The notes under the pieces are model-generated. The model saw only the letters and a list, made by a program, of their open reading frames with translations, had not been told where the DNA came from and did no database searches. Source: Candidatus Daviesbacteria bacterium (GTDB lineage Bacteria; Patescibacteriota; Microgenomatia; Daviesbacterales; UBA10151). From it: a stretch of 10,813 nucleotides of DNA. This document shows positions 1 to 5,605 of this stretch, one piece after another. The stretch is from the NCBI GenBank assembly GCA_016186985.1, contig JACPKO010000104.1, forward strand, positions 1 through 10,813, in the 5' to 3' direction. Position numbers and translations under genes: made by a program. The number at the start of each line of letters is the position of its first letter. Positions within the stretch are counted from its first letter, which is position 1.

Positions 1-567
1 AGAGTGCCCAATACAGACATATTAGACATTAAAGCAACAGGAGTTGAGATGAATGAAAAAGGTTTCATAAAAGTAAATGAGTTTTTAGAAACAAATATTG
101 ATGGAATTTGGGCATTTGGGGATATTTTAGGAATTCTACCCTTTAGACATACTGCCAATGACCAGGTAGGATTTTCTATTAGAAATGCTTTTGCAGAAAA
201 AAAGGTAAAATTTGACCCATTTGCTATTGGCCATGCAGTTTTTTCCTCTCCTCAAGTTGGTGGAGTTGGCAAAACAGAACAGGAATTAAAAAAAGAAGGT
301 ATTCCATATAAAGTTGGTAGAGCGGAGTTAAAAGATACAGCTATGGGAGGGGCTTTGCAAGAAAATGGTTTAGTCAAGGTTTTAACGGATGAGACAGGCC
401 AAAGGATTTTAGGTTGTCATATTATTGGTCCACAGGCTTCTATTTTAATTCACGAAGCAATAGTTGCTATGAAAGCCAAAGGCACTGTTGATGCAATCAC
501 AGATTCTGTTTATATCCACCCAGCCCTACCTGAATGGTTGCAAAGAGCCTTTTTTGCAATTGAGTAA
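1..567 (+). CDS. Pyridine nucleotide-disulfide oxidoreductase, C-terminal part (5' end outside window)
   Basis: This is the last 188 residues of a dihydrolipoamide dehydrogenase/mercuric reductase-like flavoprotein. The frame is open from base 1, and the first residues (RVPNT) match the family's G-R-x-P-N-T segment, so the GTG at base 4 is not a start. The FAD-contacting A-x-G-D motif is at window residues 38-41 (AFGD). The dimerisation domain begins at the F-S-S-P-Q stretch near residue 81. The C-terminal HPALPE (173-178) corresponds to the HPTxxE motif whose His acts as acid/base in the partner subunit's active site; this gene has Pro-Glu after Leu. The CxxxxC redox pair and NAD domain lie upstream of the window, so lipoamide, mercury or another substrate cannot be chosen. 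The stop lies two bases before the next ATG, which indicates an operon with the DUF1684 gene. Confidence 0.88.
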   Translation, partial: RVPNTDILDIKATGVEMNEKGFIKVNEFLETNIDGIWAFGDILGILPFRHTANDQVGFSIRNAFAEKKVKFDPFAIGHAVFSSPQVGGVGKTEQELKKEGIPYKVGRAELKDTAMGGALQENGLVKVLTDETGQRILGCHIIGPQASILIHEAIVAMKAKGTVDAITDSVYIHPALPEWLQRAFFAIE

Positions 568-569
568 TT

Positions 570-1124
570 ATGTATAACGAAAATAAATTATTAACATTTA
601 GAAAACAAAAAGATGAAGCTTGGAAAAATGACGCCGAGTCTCCTTTAACTGAGGAGCAAAAGAAAAACTTCAAGGGGTTAAATTATTTTCCACCCAACCC
701 TGACTTAAGTTTTAAACGCGACCTGGATAAAAATATCCCTGGTGTAGGTGAGAAGGTAATTATTAAAACTACAGGTAGAGAGGAACAGATTTATTTAAGA
801 GCTGGAAAAATTGCATTTACAGTCGAAGGAAAAGAAATAGAGGGATTAGTTTTTGAAGACCCGGAGCAAGAACAGTTTCAGTATTATTTACTCTTTAGAG
901 ACAAAACAACCGGAAAAGAAACTTATAAAAACGGCAGGATGTTACAAATTCCAAAAAAGGAAGACCCTTCGGCAAGCTCAGGGCAAGTTAAATTAATTAT
1001 TGATTTTAATTATGCTTATAATCCCTACAGCTCATATAATAATAACTGGGATTGCCCGATAACTCCAGAAGAAAATATTTTGCCTGTTGCAATTAAAGCC
1101 GGAGAGAAGAAATTAGACATATAA
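570..1124 (+). CDS. DUF1684 family protein with repeat-derived insertion
   Basis: This 184-residue soluble protein has no signal peptide or membrane segment. The family signature is clear near the C terminus: D-F-N-Y-A-Y-N-P-Y (145-153), then W-D-C-P-I-T-P-E-E-N (160-169) and an A-G-E-K end. DUF1684 is a conserved domain of unknown biochemical role, so I assign no reaction. The ATG follows the upstream stop by two bases, and the stop overlaps the next ATG by one base, so the three plus-strand genes are probably co-transcribed. No good Shine-Dalgarno is visible. Residues 132-139 (DPSASSGQ) are encoded by a short palindromic repeat at 965-983, placed just before the conserved D-F-N block in a spot where the family normally has a loop. 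A second, partial DUF1684 copy lies at 3575-3715. Confidence 0.85.
   Translation: MYNENKLLTFRKQKDEAWKNDAESPLTEEQKKNFKGLNYFPPNPDLSFKRDLDKNIPGVGEKVIIKTTGREEQIYLRAGKIAFTVEGKEIEGLVFEDPEQEQFQYYLLFRDKTTGKETYKNGRMLQIPKKEDPSASSGQVKLIIDFNYAYNPYSSYNNNWDCPITPEENILPVAIKAGEKKLDI
965..983. repeat. Palindromic repeat inserted in frame in the DUF1684 gene
   Basis: The 19-base element CCCTTCGGCAAGCTCAGGG has CCCT/AGGG arms and a central GCAAGC. From memory, CTTCGRCAAGCTCAG-type elements are dispersed repeats in many CPR and other environmental genomes; I could not check this by search. Here it adds about eight codons without breaking the frame, between the variable linker and the conserved D-F-N-Y-A-Y-N-P block. 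Confidence 0.6.
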
Positions 1125-1483
1125 TGAAATTGTTATTTGTTTATAATGCCGACTCATCGGCTTTTGCCAAACTAAAGGATGTCATTCATAAGACTGTTTC
1201 CCCAGCAACTTATCAGTGCAATCTGTGCGGATTGACTTATGGTACTGTCAGTATGAAAAATGAATGGAAAGAATTTATTAGCAAGCTTAATTTTAAATCT
1301 GATTTTTTGCACAAAGATGAATTTAAAAAAAGTTATCCGCAATTAAGGGATATTCAACTCCCCGCAGTATTTACCCTTACTGATAACAACCCTAAACAAA
1401 TTATAACCGCCGGGGAGATCAAGCGCCAAAGAACTCTAGGAGACCTTGAAAATCTTGTATTGCAAAAGATAAACAGTTTTTAA
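1124..1483 (+). CDS. Conserved hypothetical protein with CxxC motif
   Basis: This 119-residue protein begins M-K-L-L-F-V-Y-N-A-D-S and carries Q-C-N-L-C-G-L-T-Y-G at residues 31-40. The single C-x-x-C (Cys32, Cys35) lies between a short first strand and a W-K-x-F-I segment. This pattern matches a small conserved hypothetical family I have seen annotated without function. The start and CxxC could suggest a thioredoxin-like or metal-binding fold, but the surrounding residues are not those of thioredoxin, so this is only a guess. The ATG overlaps the stop of the DUF1684 gene by one base (TAATG), which implies translational coupling. It is the last gene of the plus-strand cluster and converges on the GH15 gene. 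With a flavin disulfide reductase in the same operon, a thiol-related role would make sense but is not shown. Confidence 0.75.
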   Translation: MKLLFVYNADSSAFAKLKDVIHKTVSPATYQCNLCGLTYGTVSMKNEWKEFISKLNFKSDFLHKDEFKKSYPQLRDIQLPAVFTLTDNNPKQIITAGEIKRQRTLGDLENLVLQKINSF

Positions 1484-1530
1484 TCAGTTACCTTGAGCTA
1501 GGTATAGATCATCTGGTGAAATTTTTGCTT

Positions 1531-1580
1531 AATCCGGATCAAGCTTCTGCTTTAGATCCGAAGGATCGCAAGCTTTGCTT
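1531..1580. repeat. Run of four back-to-back short palindromes at the 3' end of the GH15 gene
   Basis: Four palindromes follow each other: ATCCGGAT (1532-1539), AAGC/GCTT arms (1541-1552), GATCC-GAA-GGATC (1555-1567) and AAGC-AAA-GCTT on the minus strand (1570-1580). The cluster encodes the last 13 codons of the minus-strand GH15 protein (K-Q-S-L-R-S-F-G-S-K-A-E-A) and runs past its stop. The A-G-C-A-A-A-G-C-T core recurs at 3548-3558. No T-run follows, so I do not call a rho-independent terminator. A REP-like element or a transcript-end stabiliser is possible. Confidence 0.6.
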
Positions 1581-3371
1581 ATACCTATACAAATAATAAA
1601 CACTCATAATAAAGCCAATATGAGAAAAAGCTTGAGGGAAGTTACCCAAATATTCTCCTGTATCTGGGTCGATTTCTTCAGATAAAAGTTCACTATCATC
1701 CATGTAATCTTCAAATTTATTAAACAGTTTTTGAGCTTCATCGACATCCTCTAAAATCGCCCAAGCAGCTATTAACCAGAAGGTACATAGTAAAAATGCT
1801 CCTTCTTTGCTTTTTAAGCCATCTTCAGTAAGATATCTGTATACAAAGACATTTTTGTAGCTTAATTCCTTACAAGTTTGTTTGATAATAGTTTTAGTTA
1901 AGGGATCATGTTTGTTCAAGAATTGTAGAAGCACAAATAAAAAGTTAGTTGCATCCTGTCTAGAAGATTGGGGATGTTGTTTGAAAGTTTTGCTACCCGG
2001 ATCATAGCAATTTTCCCAAATCCAATTATAAATTTGTTTCTCTAAGCTTTGGCAAAAATTAATCTCAGATTCTGTTAGTTCTAATTGTTTTGCCATTCTG
2101 ACTGCTCTATTTACACCAACCCAAGCCATAACTTTGCTATAGGTAAAATGTTGGGGTTCTGATCTTACTTCCCATATTCCACTATCCTTTTTAAGCCAGG
2201 TTTCCGAGATCTTTTTGACAAGATTCATGACCAAATTTTTGTGCATTTTAGGGACTTTTATCTTTCTTTTAGAGACAAAGTAGTAGGAATCAATTAGAGC
2301 ACCATAGACATCAAGTTGAAATTGATCCCTTGCTCCGTTTCCTACCCTGACAGGTTTAGAGTTTTTATATCCGGATAAGTATTCTAGTGCTTTCTCTTTA
2401 GGAACTGGATCACCAGTGATGGTGTACATTAAAAAAATATCAAAACTATCTTGCTTGCATTTTTCAATAATGTTTTGAATAAATTCAAAAAATCGCTCAG
2501 CTTCTTCTAAGTAACCTAAAACATAAAAAGCATAAAGTGTAAATGTAGCATCTCTTATCCAAACGTATCTATAATCCCAATTTCTCTCACCTCCTATATT
2601 TTCTGGCAATGATGTCGTTGGTGCAGCTACTATTGCTCCTGTTGGATAAAATTGCATAAGTTTTAGAGTAATTGCAGAACGTACTAATTTATCTCTATAG
2701 ACATCAAAATAATTTCCCTTTTTAACCCATTTATCCCAAAAATTTGCTGTTTGCTTTTCTAAATTCTGTGACTTGAATAGTGGCTTATGATTTTTAACTA
2801 CATATTCCAAGACTATTAAATAATCCTTACCAGACTGAATTTTGAGAGTTATTTCATATCCCTCTTTTTTCTGCTCTATAAATGAATCCTTGGGGAGGTA
2901 GAGTAAAAGAGAATCTTTTCCAACTGAGGTTTTAAGAACTAACCCATCCGTGCTAAAAGTATCTTTGGATTTTTTATACCTAGTAAGGCTTCGCTTATTT
3001 GCATATTCTGATTTAGGACAAAAATATAATTTGACCTTTGATGTTCCTGAAATACCGGTAAACTTTCTAACCAAGAAATGATTCTCACAAGATTTAGTAG
3101 GCTGAGGAACCATAAAGTCTTTTAATATGAATTCTGAGTATTTATTTTTGAAAGCAAACTGAATAATTGCTGTATCAGGAATATACTTAGAAGTAACGGA
3201 ATAATCATCCTTATCAGTACTAAACTCCCCAGAGTTTTTATCAAGAATTTTGGCAAATATACTTGGTAAGTCAAAATGAGGCAAACAAAGCCAGTCTATT
3301 GAGGCATTTTTAGAAACAAGAGCTGCAGAGTGTAAATCTCCGATAACATAATAATCTCTAATGTCTTCCAT
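1539..3371 (-). CDS. GH15 family glycoside hydrolase (glucoamylase/trehalase-like)
   Basis: This 610-residue protein has the two-part layout of COG3387-type enzymes. An N-terminal beta-sandwich (about 1-200) opens with Y-x-V-I-G-D-L-H-S-A-A-L-V and S-I-D-W-L-C-L-P. A GH15 alpha/alpha barrel follows (about 220-595). Family motifs are R-N-W-D-Y-R-Y-x-W-I-R-D (263-274), V-G-N-G-A-R-D-Q-F-Q-L-D-V-Y-G (343-357), G-I-W-E (398-401) and S-E-E-I-D-P-D-T-G-E-Y-L-G-N-F-P-Q-A-F-S-H (564-584). Glu401 and Glu566 are the likely acid and base. The family hydrolyses alpha-glucosidic bonds, in glucoamylases or in trehalases; which applies cannot be read here. No signal peptide is seen, so it is probably cytoplasmic and acts on stored glucan or trehalose. 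The final 13 residues come from a palindromic repeat cluster. The start has no Shine-Dalgarno but a TATAAT lies 21 bases upstream. Confidence 0.9.
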   Translation of the reverse strand: MEDIRDYYVIGDLHSAALVSKNASIDWLCLPHFDLPSIFAKILDKNSGEFSTDKDDYSVTSKYIPDTAIIQFAFKNKYSEFILKDFMVPQPTKSCENHFLVRKFTGISGTSKVKLYFCPKSEYANKRSLTRYKKSKDTFSTDGLVLKTSVGKDSLLLYLPKDSFIEQKKEGYEITLKIQSGKDYLIVLEYVVKNHKPLFKSQNLEKQTANFWDKWVKKGNYFDVYRDKLVRSAITLKLMQFYPTGAIVAAPTTSLPENIGGERNWDYRYVWIRDATFTLYAFYVLGYLEEAERFFEFIQNIIEKCKQDSFDIFLMYTITGDPVPKEKALEYLSGYKNSKPVRVGNGARDQFQLDVYGALIDSYYFVSKRKIKVPKMHKNLVMNLVKKISETWLKKDSGIWEVRSEPQHFTYSKVMAWVGVNRAVRMAKQLELTESEINFCQSLEKQIYNWIWENCYDPGSKTFKQHPQSSRQDATNFLFVLLQFLNKHDPLTKTIIKQTCKELSYKNVFVYRYLTEDGLKSKEGAFLLCTFWLIAAWAILEDVDEAQKLFNKFEDYMDDSELLSEEIDPDTGEYLGNFPQAFSHIGFIMSVYYLYRYKQSLRSFGSKAEA

Positions 3372-3391
3372 GATTCGTACTTTAGGACTAT

Positions 3392-3397
3392 ATTATA
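3392..3397 (-). promoter_or_regulatory. Candidate -10 box (TATAAT) of the GH15 gene
   Basis: A perfect TATAAT on the minus strand lies 21 to 26 bases upstream of the GH15 ATG, giving a leader of about 14 bases with no Shine-Dalgarno. No convincing -35 box lies at the right distance; CAAAAA is the best. The surrounding sequence is AT-rich, so chance is possible. Confidence 0.4.
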
Positions 3398-3441
3398 TTC
3401 CAGTAACAAAATATTTTTGTGAGGAGAGGGTGATACTAAAA

Positions 3442-3549
3442 ATGATAAGAGAAAATAATTTTAAATGGAAAAGTTTATTAGGATTATCTGTCACAATTTT
3501 CCTACTTTATGGAATCTTTAATTTTGTTACGGGAATTTTTGTCCCATGA
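3442..3549 (+). CDS. Possible 35-residue single-pass membrane peptide
   Basis: A short frame encodes a basic N terminus (M-I-R-E-N-N-F-K-W-K) followed by one hydrophobic helix (about residues 13-32) and stops at Val-Pro. The purine-rich GAGGAGAGGG at 3421-3430 sits 11 bases before the ATG, one of the better Shine-Dalgarno matches in this window, which favours real translation. The same frame is open further upstream to an ATG at 3361, but that would overlap the start of the divergent GH15 gene and has no ribosome site. The frame ends exactly where a double-hairpin repeat begins (3548), so this may be the N-terminal stub of a larger membrane protein cut by rearrangement. I recognise no family. 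Confidence 0.4.
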   Translation: MIRENNFKWKSLLGLSVTIFLLYGIFNFVTGIFVP

Positions 3550-3573
3550 GCAAAGCTCCTCTGTTGCGCAGAG
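3548..3573. repeat. Double-hairpin repeat at the edge of the DUF1684 fragment
   Basis: Two perfect small hairpins sit side by side: GAGC-AAA-GCTC (3548-3558) and CTCTG-TTGCG-CAGAG (3559-3573). The layout, an AGCAAAGCT core followed by a second hairpin, matches that on the minus strand at 1555-1580. The element ends one base before homology to the intact DUF1684 gene begins. Confidence 0.6.
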
Positions 3574-3574
3574 T

Positions 3575-3715
3575 AAGTTAATTGTTGACTTTAACTATGC
3601 CTACAATCCATACAGCTCTTACAATGATAATTGGGATTGTCCAATAACTCCAGAAGAAAATATTTTACCAATTCCCATTAAAGCCGGAGAAAAGAAGTTC
3701 AAATTGAAACATTAA
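3575..3715 (+). pseudogene. Orphan C-terminal fragment of a second DUF1684 gene
   Basis: This stretch encodes a peptide matching residues 141-181 of the DUF1684 protein at 570-1124; by hand alignment 37 of 41 residues are identical, including D-F-N-Y-A-Y-N-P-Y and W-D-C-P-I-T-P-E-E-N. At nucleotide level I count 20 differences in 123 bases, about 16 of them synonymous, so the fragment comes from a gene that diverged while still under protein selection. The tails after A-G-E-K-K differ (LDI versus FKLKH). The N-terminal three quarters are missing and are replaced by a hairpin repeat and a membrane-peptide frame. The frame is open back to an ATG at 3509, but that start overlaps the upstream peptide and has no ribosome site. 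It is most simply a remnant, though a short expressed fusion cannot be excluded. Confidence 0.7.
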
Positions 3716-3729
3716 ATACTTTGTCACAC

Positions 3730-4575
3730 TTAAACACCACGGGATCTTTTCATAAACCACCAGAAAATTGCAATAACTACAATGCCCCCTAAAAGCCACC
3801 AAATCCAATTAGCAATTCCTGATGTAGTTTCTGTAGAAGCTGCTGGTAGAGATGTACCTTCAGCAGCTATTGCTTCTTTTGCTGGAAGAGGAAAGAATAA
3901 TTGAACATGAGTTTTGTTACCAAATTCTCCAGGTACTGATCCATAAGTCTTACCATCACTATGATAAGCCAAAGCAATTAATGAAGCTGTCTCCTTAGTA
4001 CTTTCTTCTAAAGGTTTAAGATTTAGGTCAAAGGATCCATTACCTGAAGCATCAGTTTTAAAGACATTTTCTGAGCCATCTTCCTTACCGCAAGGTCTGT
4101 CTACAACTTTAACATTAGGAGGGAAAGTTAATCTTGAACACCAAACAGTATATGTTGAATTAGGAACTAACTTTTGTAAAGATAGGTTAATTTTGGCATT
4201 GTCACCGTTAACTGTATATGTTCCGCTACCTGTTCCAGCTAGCCAGTCTCCCATAGTAAACCCAAGTGCCTCACCCAAAGTAAAAGGTCCTAAGGGGGTT
4301 TGGCCCATTTTAAAAGGGTCATGCTCTACCATTTGGGCAGATTTGTAGACTGGTAAAGAAGGATTAGCAGGTTGAGTAGCCTCAGAAGCTTCTAATCTAA
4401 AAGCTTGTCCATTTTTATTTACAAAGACATCTTGTTCTGGAAAGGAAGCTTGAGGGTGGTTGACAAACTTAATATCGACGCTTAAGGACTGGGCAAAAGA
4501 GGGAACACTAATTACAAATAGTGTAATTATTAAAAAGGCAGGGATTAGAAGTAATTTAGATCCCAGTTTAAGCAA
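3730..4575 (-). CDS. Secreted, C-terminally membrane-anchored protein of unknown function
   Basis: This 281-residue protein has a Sec signal peptide (about 1-28: basic start, hydrophobic core, S-F-A before Q-S) and one C-terminal transmembrane helix (about 256-275) followed by K-R-S-R. The bulk should therefore sit outside the membrane with a short cytoplasmic tail. The middle (about 110-235) looks like a beta-sandwich, with G-T-G-S-G-T-Y-T-V and Y-T-V-W-C-S-R strands and two cysteines (in V-W-C and R-P-C-G) that could form a disulfide. I recognise no family and see no LPXTG motif. The start is TTG, not ATG: AAGGAG lies five bases upstream, and a consensus promoter precedes it. It converges on the DUF1684 fragment, with 14 bases between. 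Confidence 0.75.
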   Translation of the reverse strand: MLKLGSKLLLIPAFLIITLFVISVPSFAQSLSVDIKFVNHPQASFPEQDVFVNKNGQAFRLEASEATQPANPSLPVYKSAQMVEHDPFKMGQTPLGPFTLGEALGFTMGDWLAGTGSGTYTVNGDNAKINLSLQKLVPNSTYTVWCSRLTFPPNVKVVDRPCGKEDGSENVFKTDASGNGSFDLNLKPLEESTKETASLIALAYHSDGKTYGSVPGEFGNKTHVQLFFPLPAKEAIAAEGTSLPAASTETTSGIANWIWWLLGGIVVIAIFWWFMKRSRGV

Positions 4576-4580
4576 TTTTA

Positions 4581-4586
4581 CTCCTT
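4581..4586 (-). promoter_or_regulatory. Shine-Dalgarno site that fixes a TTG start
   Basis: AAGGAG on the minus strand is followed by five bases and then TTG at 4575. Most other genes in this window lack a comparable site, so this is the best evidence for the non-ATG start of the anchored secreted protein. Confidence 0.75.
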
Positions 4587-4600
4587 AAAGTATTAAGAAT

Positions 4601-4629
4601 TAAATACTCTCTTTTTGTAGCGTTGTCAA
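4601..4629 (-). promoter_or_regulatory. Sigma70-type promoter of the secreted anchored protein
   Basis: On the minus strand a consensus TTGACA (4629-4624) is separated by 17 bases from TATTTA (4606-4601). Transcription should begin near 4594, giving a leader of about 20 bases that contains the AAGGAG site. This is the best-formed promoter in the window. Confidence 0.7.
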
Positions 4630-4885
4630 TAGTTCATTTAGATCTGTTAAGTGATCGGCGGCTGGTCCCATAGCCAACCTAGGCTCACTTTTGTCGTACG
4701 TCGCCAAAGGCTATGCCGACGGCACGCGGATTCACTTTCGGTCGGGGACCAGGGAATAACAACCTATCGCTTCGCTCAAGAACGTTGCTTTTTCCTTCGG
4801 AAAAAGTTGAACCAAATCAAAGATTTGCCACAATTCCCGATGCCTCAGACAAATTCAGTACCCGGCTAAAGCCGGAACCTGAATT
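4630..4885. other. Repeat-rich intergenic stretch downstream of tRNA-Pro
   Basis: There is no credible gene here. The left part (about 4650-4740) is GC-richer than its surroundings and contains ATAGCC/GGCTAT arms and a CGTCG...CGACG pair around CCAAAGGCTATG; it resembles dispersed repeat modules known to me from CPR genomes. An 18-base copy of the tRNA-Pro 3' end lies at 4740-4757. Three hairpins follow: CTTTTTCC-TTC-GGAAAAAG (4788-4806), CAAATC-AAA-GATTTG (4813-4827) and CCGGC-TAAA-GCCGG (4862-4875). The last is nested inside CAAATTCAG/CTGAATTTG (4850-4858 and 4879-4887). Open frames through this stretch look like translated repeats. Confidence 0.65.
4740..4757 (-). repeat. 18-base copy of the tRNA-Pro 3' end
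   Basis: GGTCGGGGACCAGGGAAT is identical to 4887-4904. On the minus strand it covers the 3' half of the T arm, the 3' acceptor strand, the discriminator A and two C of the CCA end. No other tRNA part is present, so this is a fragment and not a tRNA gene. It lies 147 bases downstream of the intact tRNA 3' end, in the same orientation. Such partial tRNA ends are the usual scar or attachment site of tRNA-targeting integrases, but no integrase is visible. Confidence 0.7.
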
Positions 4886-4887
4886 TG
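4850..4887. repeat. Nested inverted repeat overlapping the tRNA CCA end
   Basis: The outer stem is CAAATTCAG/CTGAATTTG (9 perfect pairs) and the inner stem CCGGC-TAAA-GCCGG, separated by a three-base internal loop on each side. The outer arm covers two bases of the tRNA's encoded CCA (4886-4888). In the minus-strand transcript the hairpin would form directly after the tRNA. It lacks a U-run, so a role as processing or folding element is more likely than termination. Confidence 0.5.
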
Positions 4888-4960
4888 GTCGGGGACCAGG
4901 GAATTGAACCCTGTACAACTCGGACCCCATCCGAGCATTCTACCGATGAATTAGTCCCCG
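4886..4960 (-). tRNA. tRNA-Pro (anticodon GGG)
   Basis: The minus strand folds as a full cloverleaf. The acceptor stem CGGGGAC/GTCCCCG has seven pairs, the D stem is ATTC/GAAT, the anticodon stem is CTCGG/CCGAG with loop ATGGGGT, the variable loop is five bases, and the T stem is CAGGG/CCCTG around TTCAATT. U33 is followed by GGG, which reads CCC (and CCU by wobble), and G37 fits bacterial tRNA-Pro. The C1-G72 pair and discriminator A73 are also typical of bacterial proline tRNAs. CCA is encoded. It lies between the 3' end of the DUF6580-type gene (33 bases away, same strand) and the repeat stretch, and may be cotranscribed with that gene. Confidence 0.95.
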
Positions 4961-4993
4961 CAATTTAGGTATTTTAACATTACAGGAAGAAAA

Positions 4994-5551
4994 TTATATT
5001 TTTTGGGTAAGTTGAAGTTTTTTTGAATAATAAATTATCAATTCATACCCTCCAAAGATTAACCCTGTATAGAATAAATCCCCAAGGAATGTTCCGCGGT
5101 AAAAAGGAATACCCATAACGTAACTTTGGATTAATCCGTCAAGATTATGCGGATAAAAATTATCTACGAGCCAAACCCCAAAATTTGTAATGATAAAAAA
5201 TTGAAGTGAAGCCAAAATAGCCCCGAACGTCACACGGCCGACAGTCTTTTTCTTTCCAATCCAGATCCCAATTAAAGATGAAATAACGAAACAGCCCCAA
5301 ACGAACAATATGGTTGAATAAAACATTTCGCCAAGCCCATGGAATTTGTTAAATCCGGTCCCGAACGGACCGATATAAAGCATCAGGTAATCCGAGATAA
5401 TTATTATCAGAAGAGGGAGGATTATTGCCAGTCTTCGGCTCAAGTATGCTCCGCCAAACAATGCTATTGCCGTAACCGGCGTAAAGTTAGGCATATGCGG
5501 CAATAGCCTTAAAATTACCGCAGCAAACACAAAAAAGATTGCAAGTTTCAT
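4994..5551 (-). CDS. DUF6580-type multi-pass membrane protein
   Basis: This 185-residue protein is very hydrophobic with about five to six predicted membrane helices (near residues 3-17, 25-36, 42-60, 78-98, 107-126, 155-175). The early P-N-F-T-P-V-T-A-I-A-L-F-G-G-A-Y-L (21-37) followed by a helix ending in I-S-D-Y-L, and the late G-x-x-F-Y-T-G-L-I-F-G-G-Y-E, match the DUF6580 putative membrane proteins as I remember them. These resemble small substrate-binding components of ECF-type transporters, but no ligand is known, so a transport role is only a suggestion. The start is ATG without Shine-Dalgarno, nine bases after a possible -10 box. It is divergent from the D-2-hydroxyacid dehydrogenase gene. 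Confidence 0.75.
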   Translation of the reverse strand: MKLAIFFVFAAVILRLLPHMPNFTPVTAIALFGGAYLSRRLAIILPLLIIIISDYLMLYIGPFGTGFNKFHGLGEMFYSTILFVWGCFVISSLIGIWIGKKKTVGRVTFGAILASLQFFIITNFGVWLVDNFYPHNLDGLIQSYVMGIPFYRGTFLGDLFYTGLIFGGYELIIYYSKKLQLTQKI

Positions 5552-5560
5552 CGAAAATTA

Positions 5561-5588
5561 ATGATAATTCTTTTCATAAATTAGTCAA
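5561..5588 (-). promoter_or_regulatory. Candidate promoter of the DUF6580-type gene
   Basis: On the minus strand TTGACT (5588-5583) is followed after 16 bases by TATCAT (5566-5561), nine bases before the ATG at 5551. Transcription would begin close to the start codon, giving an almost leaderless message. The divergent dehydrogenase gene must start transcription in the same 54-base gap. Confidence 0.5.
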
Positions 5589-5605
5589 TATGCAATAATT
5601 AATGA

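Noticed and set aside
1487..1504. A TACCT/AGGTA hairpin after the CxxC gene as a terminator.
   Set aside because: The stem is only five pairs, and the nearest T-run starts about 16 bases later, too far for a rho-independent terminator.
4651..4907. Overlapping plus-strand open frames of 64-72 codons in the repeat stretch before tRNA-Pro.
   Set aside because: They translate palindromic repeats and the tRNA fragment, run into the tRNA gene, lack ribosome sites and show no protein-like composition.
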